This document shows, one piece after another, positions 15,242 through 23,350 of a stretch of 31,197 nt of DNA. Source of the DNA: Candidatus Heimdallarchaeota archaeon (GTDB taxonomy: Archaea > Asgardarchaeota > Heimdallarchaeia > JABLTI01); assembly GCA_023128635.1 (NCBI GenBank), contig JAGMDP010000150.1:1-31197 (forward strand). The letters run 5' to 3'. The notes under the pieces were generated by a model. It had not been told where the DNA came from. It did no database searches and saw only the letters and a program-made list of their open reading frames with translations. The position numbers and the translations under genes were made by a program. Position 1 is the stretch's first letter. Every line of letters begins with the position of its first letter.

Positions 15242-17098
15242 TTACTCGTCTTTGTCTCTTTCAACCCATGAAAACTTTCTCTGTAATGTATTTGAATAAT
15301 AATTGCGCCAATCGTAATCCACTTCTTTTCCCCACTCATAATACACTCTGGGATCAATGTAAGATTTAAGACTAGTTCCAAGATTCCATGTTTTAGTTTT
15401 CTTTGAGATTTTTTCTTGGGATTCAATTTTCCCTTTGGCTAGTTTTGCCTTATACACTCTTTCTTTTGCAGTCCCTAAACTATTCTTTCCACGTTCAACC
15501 TGGTTCTTAGCTGTTTCTACTCTTTTTTCTGCAGTAATAGTTTTCTTTTTCGCAGATTCGATTTTCTTCTTTGCTTTTACAATAGCATTCTTATGTCTAT
15601 TTTTCTCTTTTTGTGTTGCGAAATTAGTTGACATGCTTTTTATTACAGCTAAATCTTCCTTAGTTTGATCAAGGAATTTTTCTTGTTCTTTTACTTGTTT
15701 CTTTCTTAACTTGAGATTTGCTTTAATTTCTTCGAGTCTTTCTTCTCTCTTTGTTTGATTATCATTAGCTTTCTCGATACGTTCTTGACCTTTGCTTTTT
15801 CGTTCGCTATATTTTTGTATCCGATTTTCCCAATTTTTTGGTTCTTGCTTTTTATGGGTACAAACAATTGCCGCTTCTCTATTGGCCATCACTGCTACTT
15901 CTTTCTTCGAAAAATCAGGATCAGCAAGATCAACATCTGATTCATCCAAAAAATTCTGAACGACAGTTGTTGCATGATATGTTCTGAAAACTTTAGCAGT
16001 TAAGCCATTTACTACTTCTTCGAAGAAAGCATTAACTTGACTGCTTCCAATATGGGAGAAAATCTGGGCTTTTTTATCCCCTGATTCTTTTGCCTCATCT
16101 ATGAGTTCTTGTAAGGAATTAACGAAAATTTCCGGAAATTCACCTTCCTTAAGCCATTGTACTGAATCCTTCCCTAAGAATTTGAAGACAATAGTTGATC
16201 CGTTTATTTTTACGTGTTCTGGTCGCAAGGTTGTTGCTCCAACGGTATCTGCTTCGTCTTCATCTTTCTCATCCCCAACACGGATATTTAGATGATCTAT
16301 AATGTAACAAGCCGTTGCAATTTTTCTCTTTCGTTTATCACTACCACTAATTGTGCTCAAAATTTGCTTTCTAATTGTCTCAAGATTATCGCCAACTAGA
16401 TTTGCTTTATCGTATTTTTCGATTTCTCTGTCTTGTTTTATTGGTGTAGTATCTGAAAGCCAGACGTATTTGGTTTTTCCAGATAATTTGTCAGTCCATT
16501 TAGCAATCCACAAACATTCGGGTTCCCAAACAATTTTCAGCCATTCGCCTTCTGGTCTAGGTGCTTCTGGACTAAGATTCAGAATAATGTTAGCTTTTGA
16601 AGGTCCTTCTTTCCATTTACCCCTCATTGGGTGCTCTCCTCTGCCCATGAAAATACTACTTGGTTCTGCTGTGTAATTTGATATTTCAACTTGAGCTCCA
16701 TCAAGAGTTGCAGTACCATATTTCTCTTTTAGTTGTTCTCGAATTACCTTTCGCTCTTCTCGTTCTTGCTTCTTCTGTTCTTTTGTTTTAGCTTCTCTGA
16801 TTGCTTTTTGCTTTTCAATATAAGCAATAACCTCGGAAAAATCTATGTTTTCATCAGTTAAGCCAGTATCCCCTAGTTCTTCGCCAAAATCTTTGAAGTA
16901 ATTCTTACAGAATATTGGATCATCTACATAAACGGTCGAAAGCTTCCTAACCCAAGCGATTGCCATTTGTTCTTGTTTTTCTGTAAGCTTGTGTGCATTT
17001 CCATTTATTTCAATACTCAATCCAAGATAGGGTATCTCTGAGAGTAAAACTCCGTTGTGTATTAATTGTTCAATCTTAGTCAAAGACCATTTCCTCAC
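15242..17098 (-). CDS. DNA topoisomerase type IB (eukaryotic-type topoisomerase I)
   Basis: A 618-residue enzyme that relaxes positive and negative supercoils through a 3'-phosphotyrosine intermediate. All five catalytic residues of the eukaryotic enzyme are visible: Arg273 (LNIRVGDEK), Lys310 (KFLGKDSVQW), Arg372 (KVFRTYHAT), His415 (CTHKK) and the nucleophile Tyr580 (SYIDPR). The N-terminal core begins with LIHNGVLLSEIPY, as in other IB enzymes. A charged coiled-coil linker (about 430-560, rich in Lys, Glu and Arg) joins core and tyrosine domain. Within archaea this enzyme is known from Thaumarchaeota, relatives and some Asgards. The GTG start lies about 25 bases from a TTTTAAAA element at 17123-17130, suggesting leaderless expression. 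A TTG five codons inside, with GTGAGG nine bases before it, is an alternative start. Confidence 0.95.
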   Translation of the reverse strand: MRKWSLTKIEQLIHNGVLLSEIPYLGLSIEINGNAHKLTEKQEQMAIAWVRKLSTVYVDDPIFCKNYFKDFGEELGDTGLTDENIDFSEVIAYIEKQKAIREAKTKEQKKQEREERKVIREQLKEKYGTATLDGAQVEISNYTAEPSSIFMGRGEHPMRGKWKEGPSKANIILNLSPEAPRPEGEWLKIVWEPECLWIAKWTDKLSGKTKYVWLSDTTPIKQDREIEKYDKANLVGDNLETIRKQILSTISGSDKRKRKIATACYIIDHLNIRVGDEKDEDEADTVGATTLRPEHVKINGSTIVFKFLGKDSVQWLKEGEFPEIFVNSLQELIDEAKESGDKKAQIFSHIGSSQVNAFFEEVVNGLTAKVFRTYHATTVVQNFLDESDVDLADPDFSKKEVAVMANREAAIVCTHKKQEPKNWENRIQKYSERKSKGQERIEKANDNQTKREERLEEIKANLKLRKKQVKEQEKFLDQTKEDLAVIKSMSTNFATQKEKNRHKNAIVKAKKKIESAKKKTITAEKRVETAKNQVERGKNSLGTAKERVYKAKLAKGKIESQEKISKKTKTWNLGTSLKSYIDPRVYYEWGKEVDYDWRNYYSNTLQRKFSWVERDKDE

Positions 17099-17122
17099 TA
17101 CAAATTATTCAAAAACGATTAT

Positions 17123-17130
17123 TTTTAAAA
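17123..17130 (-). promoter_or_regulatory. TATA-like element of the topoisomerase IB gene
   Basis: On the minus strand GGTTTTAAAAATAATCG places a TATA core about 25 bases before the GTG start, consistent with a leaderless mRNA. The topoisomerase is therefore probably transcribed separately from nrdG. Confidence 0.4.
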
Positions 17131-17196
17131 CCTATGTAATTGTTCTATTTAATCAAAAAAATCATATTCATAGTAATAATATTTGGTATTACGACT

Positions 17197-17901
17197 TTAC
17201 CTTACTTCACAGACTTCAAAATTATCTTTTATTTTCTTCCATGCATTCTCTAATAAGGTTAAACTTAGGGGTTTCATTTTTTCAAATTCCTTATCCAAAC
17301 ATCTTATCGGTCTGAATTGTTGTATGTAAAATCGTTTTGCTCCCTTAATCATGTCTGCAATTATAGGTAAATCCTTTTCAGGATCAACAATTGTGGGAAC
17401 GACAGTTGTACGAAATTCATGTTCAATTTCGGATGATAAAATTATTTTGATAGTCTCTTTGATAAGTTTAATATCGATTTTTCTTCCAGCAGCTAAATGG
17501 TATTTTTCAGGAATGGCTTTTACATCCATTGCTATGTAGTCTACTAATTTGTCATCTATAATTTTCTTCATAGCAACAGGATGATATCCATTCGTGTCAA
17601 ATTTCGTTTTTAGTCCCATATCTTTTAGTATTCGCAAGAATTCAGGTAGGCGTTTACTTAGAAGTGGTTCTCCTCCAGTTATAGACACACCATCTAACCA
17701 CTTGCTTTTTGCGCGTTTGTCCATTTCGGCTAAAATATCATTCACGTCATAGCTATCAACTTTGCCAGCAGTAATGAGGTCTGGATTGTGACAATAAGGA
17801 CAACGGAAATCACAACCAGCTAAGAAAATACTATCTACAATTAATCCTGGCCATTCTATTAATGATCCTTGTTTGTATCCTTTGATGGCAAGTTTTGTCA
17901 A
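17197..17901 (-). CDS. nrdG: anaerobic ribonucleotide reductase activase (radical SAM), NrdG
   Basis: A 234-residue radical-SAM enzyme. The cluster-binding CDFRCPYC (Cys30, Cys34, Cys37) holds the 4Fe-4S cluster, and SITGGEPLLSKRLPEFL is the SAM-binding GGE motif. The N-terminus IKGYKQGSLIEWPGLIVDSIFLAGC is that of glycyl-radical activases such as NrdG and PflA. It uses S-adenosylmethionine to place a radical on the glycine of NrdD. In this locus that glycine lies on the separate 79-residue protein, so NrdG must recognise it there. The start is TTG, 17 bases after the redoxin stop, with an AGAGATG ribosome-site-like stretch; no in-frame ATG fits. It is probably cotranscribed with the redoxin. 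Confidence 0.9.
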   Translation of the reverse strand: MTKLAIKGYKQGSLIEWPGLIVDSIFLAGCDFRCPYCHNPDLITAGKVDSYDVNDILAEMDKRAKSKWLDGVSITGGEPLLSKRLPEFLRILKDMGLKTKFDTNGYHPVAMKKIIDDKLVDYIAMDVKAIPEKYHLAAGRKIDIKLIKETIKIILSSEIEHEFRTTVVPTIVDPEKDLPIIADMIKGAKRFYIQQFRPIRCLDKEFEKMKPLSLTLLENAWKKIKDNFEVCEVR

Positions 17902-17918
17902 TGCAGTAAAACATCTCT

Positions 17919-18179
17919 TTATGTGATTTTCAATTCTTTTAGGAGTGCATCAACTGTAGGCAAGTCTCCTCGCCAAGCTTTAACTTCAGAGTCACTTTCA
18001 TCGGTAATAATAAATGAAGGAGTTGATAAGACATCAGAATATACTGCTTCAGATAATCCTTCTTCTTCATCTAAATCAAACCAATCTATTTTTGCTCCTT
18101 TTTTTTCTAGCTGTTTACCGATTTTTTTCGCAGCCGGACAGTTGGGGCAATCCAATTTTGTGAATATTTTTAATTTCAT
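17919..18179 (-). CDS. glutaredoxin/thioredoxin-like protein of the nrd cluster
   Basis: An 86-residue thioredoxin-fold protein. The active site CPNC (Cys11, Cys14) follows the first strand KIFTKLD, and the cis-proline loop STPSFIITDE is present. In the thioredoxin-dependent kind of class III reductase, such a small redoxin returns electrons to the active-site cysteines instead of formate. The position between the nrdD genes and nrdG makes this the likely role. The ATG at 18179 is preceded by GATGAGGTAATAAAA. The longer frame from 18206 would place that ribosome site inside the gene. A T-rich 99-base gap separates it from the glycyl-radical protein gene, so it may start its own transcript. 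Confidence 0.8.
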   Translation of the reverse strand: MKLKIFTKLDCPNCPAAKKIGKQLEKKGAKIDWFDLDEEEGLSEAVYSDVLSTPSFIITDESDSEVKAWRGDLPTVDALLKELKIT

Positions 18180-18278
18180 TTTTATTACCTCATCGATGGT
18201 AAGCATTACTATTTTTTTGCCTTTCTTTTTAAAAAGATAAAAATAGAGAAGGGAATTAAACCCAGGTTGAGGATTTTT

Positions 18279-18518
18279 CTATAAATCTTCAGCCCAGTAG
18301 TTTCCATCTTGCCTTCTCTTTAGCTCCGACTTTTTGGATTTATTCCAGTTCTCAATTATACTGAAATAACCAACGACTCTGCTCATTCCGTAAACATTAT
18401 CGCTGTTACAGTGTGGGCAGAATGGTGAACAAGATTCACCTGCTTCTAGATTTTCTTTATGTTCGATTGCTGATTCAATTTCTGTGATTTCAGCTACTTT
18501 GTTCTTTGCCTGTTCCAT
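18279..18518 (-). CDS. separate glycyl-radical domain of class III ribonucleotide reductase
   Basis: A 79-residue protein equivalent to the missing end of NrdD. It has CPHC (Cys34, Cys37), the second half of the four-cysteine zinc site. SRVVGYFS follows, with Gly50 in the position of the radical glycine (family RVxGY), then WNKSKKSELKRRQ, the standard last helix. The first 29 residues (MEQAKNKVAEITEIESAIEH) are predicted helical and absent from ordinary NrdD; they may dock on the large subunit. The ATG has GAGGA ten bases upstream. It lies 48 bases after the nrdD stop, in the same frame, but with three further stop codons between. Simple readthrough or a single sequencing error therefore cannot join them. 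Confidence 0.8.
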   Translation of the reverse strand: MEQAKNKVAEITEIESAIEHKENLEAGESCSPFCPHCNSDNVYGMSRVVGYFSIIENWNKSKKSELKRRQDGNYWAEDL

Positions 18519-18566
18519 GCTTTATTTTCCTCAGATTTTTTTCGTTTTCATTTAACTCTTCCCATC

Positions 18567-20984
18567 TCATCTTCCATAAGCTGATGTGCTTAATTCCCGG
18601 CCATAACCCCTACTTAATTTTCCACAATCTTGACAGATTGTGAATTCCGGTGAGAAAACAATTTGTGCGCTCTGGGTGTTTTCCCAAGTTTTCTTCACTA
18701 GATTTAATATTGATTCAGAAGATATCTTCTGTTCACCTATGAAAATGTGAGTTATTGACCCACTTTCAATTAAGGTGTTAAACTTACCCTGTTTGGAGAT
18801 TCGATCAATAATGTCTATTTGAGCATCTGCTGCAAAGTGTGCACTATTGGTATAGTATATCGCTCCTTCTTCGATATCTCCTTTCACATAATGGATGCTG
18901 TCAGGGTATTCTTTAATATCTGTTCTTGCGAACTTGTATGGGGCACTTTCTCCTGGAGTTTCTTCTAAAGTTACAGTTATACCGTTTTGTTTATGTAACT
19001 CTTTTGCTTTGAGATTCATACCTGCAATGATTCTTAATCCAAGCTTGTATGCTTTCTCGCTTTCATGCATTTGTTCTCCAATTAAATATTGGACACATTC
19101 ATTGAGACCAATTACCCCGATAATATAGGTTGCCTTTTCTAAGTCAACATAAGGTCTACCATCTTCCGCAATTTTCCCTATTTGCCAGAGAGTACCTCGT
19201 TCTTGAGTCATAAGCTGAGTGATAAATTCTTTCTTTTCCAAATGGGCTTGCATAGCAATATCCATGGCAGCTTTAACTTCTTCAATACAGTCTTTTATTT
19301 TTCCTTTACCAGCTCGATAGGCAGCTTGTGGTAGATTTATGCTTACATTTTGGAAACCACAATATCGCATGCTTTCCGGATGCTCGATCATATACATGTC
19401 TGTGATTGTTGTCTTTAATCGACAGCACATGGAGAGATTCACTTCATCTCTATCAAATACAAAGTAAGTCGATCCATTTTCAGAGGCAACTTTACATGCA
19501 TATTTGAGTAATTTTAATTGTTCTTTGTCATCAAAGGACTTTTGATCAACATGAAGATCAAATTTAGGAAATGGAAAGACTTTCCCTTGAGCGTCTCCTT
19601 CTAACCAAACATCCATAAGTGCTTTGGCAAAAAGTTGTGTTTCTTTTTCATATTCACCATAGGTTTTGCCAGTGTATTTTCCGCCTGGACCAATTGCTGG
19701 AATATCCTTTAGGTAGTTTGGAACACCAAGATGAATATTAAAGTCCACAAAGAGTGTTTGTCCTCCTCTAGAAAATGCATTTTGACTACAAGAATAGACT
19801 AACCTTTGTGCTTCTTGTTTTATTTGATCATAGGGGACACCTACAAAGAACGGGGCATAGAAGATGTTTAGATAAGCGAGACCTAGTGCACCTGCATAAT
19901 ATGCTTGCATGGACGCAAGGAACGTGTTGAGATGACCTGTTAGTGTGTCTGCATGTTTGGCTGGGCTTGAAACTGTTGAAAGATTCAATAAGTTTAACCC
20001 ATATTTCTTGATGTACTCCAAACTATGTGCAGAGCAGTACACCCTGACTGGAAAGCCAAGATCGTGTAAATATATCTTACCTTTTCGATGAGCATTTGCT
20101 ACTTCTGGAGAAAACATTTCTTGTAAAGCGTATTTTTTCAAAATTGTTTCAGCAATAGCTAGATTAACAGCTTCGGGATTATTTGCTACAACATTACTAT
20201 TTTCTTTACTCTTTGAATGAATTAATTGATTCAAATCATAAGTTGGAATACCAACACTTCTTTGTTGTACGAGTTTTGTGCTAAATCCTCTAGCAAAGAG
20301 CTCATTGTCTACTAAGCTTCTAATCAAATCAACAGAAATAACATCAATACCGGATGCGAATATTTTTCGTTCTACTTCTGCAGCAATTGATTCTGCATCC
20401 ATTTTTTCTATTCCAGCTTCTTTGATTAGTGCTGCTGTGATCTTAGCTCGATTCCACCCTGATATTTCTTCTTTAGTGTCACCCGAAACTAATAGCAATA
20501 ATTCAGTAGAATCCTGTGCTTTCACTTGAACCTCTTTAACTACTTTCAATTTCTCTAATTCTCTCTCGAATGAAGCTAAGTCAGTAAATCTACGATAAAC
20601 AGAAGCAAATCTAATATATGCGACCTCATCAAGTTCGCGAAGTTTCTCCATTACTTTCTCGCCGATGATCTGAGCATCAATCTCTGTTTCTTCTAGTTTT
20701 CTTAGTTCGCTCTCGATTTCATCTACTATTTCATCGATTTCTTCCATGCCAATGGGTCGTTTCTCGCAAGCTCTAACAATGCCGGATTTCATTTTGTCTC
20801 GACTGAAAGGTTCTCTTCTCTTATCCTTTTTGATAACAGAAAGTTTGACATTATCTACTCGTTCATAAGTAGTAAATCGCTTATTGCATTGCAGACATTC
20901 TCTCCTTCTGCGATTTACTTTCATGTCGTCTGATAATCGCTTGTCGACTACTCGAGTATTTGGTGATTGGCAAAAAGGACATTT
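18567..20984 (-). CDS. nrdD: NrdR-NrdD fusion: anaerobic ribonucleoside-triphosphate reductase lacking its glycyl-radical end
   Basis: This protein of about 805 residues makes deoxyribonucleotides without oxygen. Residues 1-45 are an NrdR zinc ribbon (Cys3, Cys6, Cys31, Cys34; CPFCQSPNTRVVDKR) and 47-137 its ATP-cone, normally a stand-alone bacterial repressor. A second ATP-cone-like region (about 160-235, GWNRAKITAALIKEAG) belongs to NrdD proper. The catalytic barrel follows, with Cys at YCSAHSL (near 318), the SMCCRL thiyl-radical site (near 520) and VSINLPQAAY. It ends with ICQDCGKLSRG plus a short unrelated tail, so it lacks the second CxxC and the radical glycine, both encoded downstream. 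The ATG at 20984 gives a perfect NrdR N-terminus; an in-frame GTG 66 bases upstream is rejected. Confidence 0.85.
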   Translation of the reverse strand, partial: KCPFCQSPNTRVVDKRLSDDMKVNRRRRECLQCNKRFTTYERVDNVKLSVIKKDKRREPFSRDKMKSGIVRACEKRPIGMEEIDEIVDEIESELRKLEETEIDAQIIGEKVMEKLRELDEVAYIRFASVYRRFTDLASFERELEKLKVVKEVQVKAQDSTELLLLVSGDTKEEISGWNRAKITAALIKEAGIEKMDAESIAAEVERKIFASGIDVISVDLIRSLVDNELFARGFSTKLVQQRSVGIPTYDLNQLIHSKSKENSNVVANNPEAVNLAIAETILKKYALQEMFSPEVANAHRKGKIYLHDLGFPVRVYCSAHSLEYIKKYGLNLLNLSTVSSPAKHADTLTGHLNTFLASMQAYYAGALGLAYLNIFYAPFFVGVPYDQIKQEAQRLVYSCSQNAFSRGGQTLFVDFNIHLGVPNYLKDIPAIGPGGKYTGKTYGEYEKETQLFAKALMDVWLEGDAQGKVFPFPKFDLHVDQKSFDDKEQLKLLKYACKVASENGSTYFVFDRDEVNLSMCCRLKTTITDMYMIEHPESMRYCGFQNVSINLPQAAYRAGKGKIKDCIEEVKAAMDIAMQAHLEKKEFITQLMTQERGTLWQIGKIAEDGRPYVDLEKATYIIGVIGLNECVQYLIGEQMHESEKAYKLGLRIIAGMNLKAKELHKQNGITVTLEETPGESAPYKFARTDIKEYPDSIHYVKGDIEEGAIYYTNSAHFAADAQIDIIDRISKQGKFNTLIESGSITHIFIGEQKISSESILNLVKKTWENTQSAQIVFSPEFTICQDCGKLSRGYGRELSTSAYGR

Positions 20985-21092
20985 CATGTTTTTTCTTCCG
21001 GCTAAATTTCTGTTTTGACAACACTTGATCGTTTTTACGGGAAATGGCACCCAATCTAGGCTGTTTTTAGTGATTCCGGTACTAACCAGAAC

Positions 21093-21108
21093 ATACTATA
21101 TCTTGTGG
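21093..21108 (-). promoter_or_regulatory. NrdR box, gene-proximal
   Basis: The + strand reads ATACTATATCTTGTGG. Against the bacterial NrdR-box consensus acaCwAtATaTwGtgt it agrees at 13 of 16 positions, including every strongly conserved one. It lies 109 bases upstream of the nrdRD start, downstream of the TATA elements. Confidence 0.7.
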
Positions 21109-21123
21109 TTTTTTTTCCCCTAA

Positions 21124-21139
21124 ACACAACATCTTGTAT
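21124..21139 (-). promoter_or_regulatory. NrdR box, gene-distal
   Basis: The + strand reads ACACAACATCTTGTAT, again 13 of 16 against acaCwAtATaTwGtgt with all strongly conserved positions kept. Its centre is 31 bp from the proximal box, three helical turns, which is the usual spacing of NrdR-box pairs. It overlaps the likely transcription start. Confidence 0.7.
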
Positions 21140-21306
21140 ATCGATATAAAGTTTTGAACTTTTTGTATATAAACTTATCGTGGATATAATAATTTAAAAC
21201 AATAAACAATCGATTAATTAAATATCTGATTATTTAACATAATTTTTTCCTTTTATTATTTTATATGTTTACTATAAACAAAATAAAAGATAAAAGAAGG
21301 AAAGAA

Positions 21307-23079
21307 TTAGAGGACAGTAACTGATTTGGCTAGGTTTCTGGGGAAGTCAGGATCGTTTCCGCGGATGACAGAGAGATAGTAGGAGATAAGTTGTAGAACT
21401 GGAATCATTAGAAGAGGTTCAAGATGAACTTTTGGAATGGGAATATAATGATCAAATAGCTCCAAGTGTTCTGATGAAATTCCAATAATCTCGCCACCTC
21501 GAGCTTTTATCTGCATAATGTTGTTAATCATGTCATCTTTAGTATCATCATTAGGAACTAATGCTATGCATGGGACACCAGGTTCTATTAATGCTAAAGT
21601 ATGATGTTTCAATTCTCCGCCTGCAAGGGCATCTGCGTGAATATATGCGATTTCTTTTATTTTTAGTTCACCTTCCATTGCAATAGGAAAAGAAACTCCT
21701 CTTCCAATAAGGTAGAGATCATTCTTATTGAGAACATCTTTAGATAGCATGGCAATAGAATCAGATTGGTTTATTACACTCTCAAGTTTTCTAACAACTT
21801 CATACAAGTGTTCTCGTCCTTCTTTCAATCTATCAGCAACTCCGAAAGCTAGTAAAGTTAGGATTAATACTTGGGAAATAAAAGCCTTGGTAGAAGCCAC
21901 TGCTATTTCTGGTCCCGAATTTAATGTAAGATATTGCTCAGATTCTCTCATAATTGTGCTGCCGATAACATTAACCAGTGAAACAACTCGAGCACCTTTT
22001 GCTTTAGCGAGAGTTATACCTTGAAGAACGTCTGCAGTTTCTCCACTTTGACTTATTGCAAAAATTACAGTGTCTTTATCCACAAGATTCTGATATGTCT
22101 TGTATTCAGATCCAAGAATTGGCATAAAATGCTTCTTTGAAATTTTCGCAAAGTATATTGAAGCTAGGAAACAAGCCCGATAGGAGGTTCCTGATCCGAG
22201 GAGGAAAACCTTCTTCGCTTTAGATAAAATATTTATCATGTCATTAAGCTTTAGGGAATCTTGTTCCAAAGAATGTTTAGAGATTTCAACTTCTTCGAAA
22301 ATTTCTTTCAACATAAAGTGAGGAAAACCAGTTTTGCTTGCTTGTTCAGCTGTCCAATCAATTGTAGTAATTTTCTGTTTTACTTCTTTTCCTGTTTGAG
22401 TGTCATAAATTGTATACTTTTCTTTGAGAACCGCAAGTTGATTATTTTCTAAAATAATTACTTTGTTTGTATGTTCTAGAAAAGAAGTAATATCGGAGGA
22501 TGCAAATAGTTCATCTTCTCCAATTCCAATAATAATTGGTGAGTCTTTTCTAAAAGCATAGATAGTGTGATCTTTAACATCTAATAATAAGAAAGTGTAA
22601 GCACCCTTTGCAATCTTTGTTAAATCTGAAATTATTTCCACTAAATCTTTTTCACCATTGTTCTTCACCACTTCTTCAATTAGATGAACCAAAATTTCAG
22701 TGTCTGTGTCAGAGGTAAATGCATGTCCTTTCTTTACAAGATCCTCTTTTAACTCAAGATAGTTTTCTAGTATTCCATTATGAACAAGTGCAAACCGACC
22801 ATTACAGGATAAAAATGGATGAGAATTTCTGTCCTCTACTCCTCCATGAGTTGCCCAACGAGTGTGACCAATACCAGTAGAACCCTTTAGTGTAAGAAAA
22901 TCCATTCTCTCGTTAACAGCTTCTATTCTTCCAGCTCCTTTCTTTATTACAATCTCAGCATCACCATTAATTAATGCAATACCAACACTGTCATAGCCCC
23001 TATATTCCAATTTCTTTAATGAATCAAATAATATGGGCGCAGCTTCTTTTTTTCCGATGTATCCTATTATACCACACAT
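21307..23079 (-). CDS. glmS: glutamine-fructose-6-phosphate aminotransferase (isomerizing)
   Basis: A 590-residue enzyme that makes glucosamine-6-phosphate from fructose-6-phosphate and glutamine, the entry to amino-sugar synthesis for cell-surface glycans. The mature N-terminus CGIIGYIG has the catalytic Cys2 of the glutaminase domain, followed by LEYRGYDSVGIAL, GHTRWATHG and HNGILENY. Two SIS sugar-isomerase domains follow (FLLGSGTSYRACFLASIYF, FAISQSGETADVL; then LIGRGVSFPIAMEGELKIKE). The C-terminus DPDFPRNLAKSVTVL is exactly that of the family. The ATG at 23079 is required to place Cys second and has GAGGAT upstream; the longer frame from 23100 would hide the nucleophile. No neighbouring gene is linked to the pathway. 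Confidence 0.97.
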   Translation of the reverse strand: MCGIIGYIGKKEAAPILFDSLKKLEYRGYDSVGIALINGDAEIVIKKGAGRIEAVNERMDFLTLKGSTGIGHTRWATHGGVEDRNSHPFLSCNGRFALVHNGILENYLELKEDLVKKGHAFTSDTDTEILVHLIEEVVKNNGEKDLVEIISDLTKIAKGAYTFLLLDVKDHTIYAFRKDSPIIIGIGEDELFASSDITSFLEHTNKVIILENNQLAVLKEKYTIYDTQTGKEVKQKITTIDWTAEQASKTGFPHFMLKEIFEEVEISKHSLEQDSLKLNDMINILSKAKKVFLLGSGTSYRACFLASIYFAKISKKHFMPILGSEYKTYQNLVDKDTVIFAISQSGETADVLQGITLAKAKGARVVSLVNVIGSTIMRESEQYLTLNSGPEIAVASTKAFISQVLILTLLAFGVADRLKEGREHLYEVVRKLESVINQSDSIAMLSKDVLNKNDLYLIGRGVSFPIAMEGELKIKEIAYIHADALAGGELKHHTLALIEPGVPCIALVPNDDTKDDMINNIMQIKARGGEIIGISSEHLELFDHYIPIPKVHLEPLLMIPVLQLISYYLSVIRGNDPDFPRNLAKSVTVL

Positions 23080-23242
23080 AATCTTATCCTCTAATGGCAT
23101 TACAAATCTGCTTTTCCAATGCGCAAGTTATTACACTGCTCTTTTTTATTAAAAGCAATTCTAAAATTGTGCTTGGACCATTAAAAAACGTTTGTTAGTG
23201 GTTTGTCTTTCCCACATATGAATCTTATATTTTATAATTATA

Positions 23243-23270
23243 AACCATTATAAAAAAATTAATAATGGTT
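23243..23270. promoter_or_regulatory. inverted repeat AACCATTA...TAATGGTT, possible operator
   Basis: An 8-bp perfect inverted repeat with a 12-base AT spacer lies in the divergent promoter region between glmS and the winged-helix regulator gene. It directly follows the palindrome TTTATAATTATAAA (23231-23244), which also looks like a TATA element. It could be the binding site of the regulator encoded 81 bases downstream. Confidence 0.4.
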
Positions 23271-23350
23271 AGTTAGTTTTATCAGATAAAGATATAATAG
23301 AAAATATCATCCGAAAAACCAAGAAGATTCTGTTCTTGAGAAACTTGATA

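Larger units (their letters stand above)
20985..21306. other. intergenic region with the nrd promoter and NrdR-box pair
   Basis: About 320 bases between glmS and nrdRD, both on the minus strand. It holds two NrdR-box matches (21093-21108 and 21124-21139), TATA-like elements GTTTATATAC (about 21165-21174) and CTTTATATCG (about 21142-21151), and a perfect palindrome TATATCGATATA at 21137-21148. The part nearest glmS is a T-rich tail on the minus strand, suited to ending the glmS transcript. No gene is visible. Confidence 0.6.

Noticed and set aside
15184..15426. Open frame of 80 codons overlapping the 3' end of the topoisomerase gene
   Set aside because: It overlaps the tyrosine domain in another frame and is Lys-rich without a motif; the topoisomerase frame is certain.
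18519..18566. Frameshift or single nonsense mutation splitting nrdD
   Set aside because: The two parts are in the same frame but three more stop codons lie between them besides the nrdD stop. The downstream part has its own ATG, a GAGGA ribosome site and 29 new residues. One base error cannot explain this.
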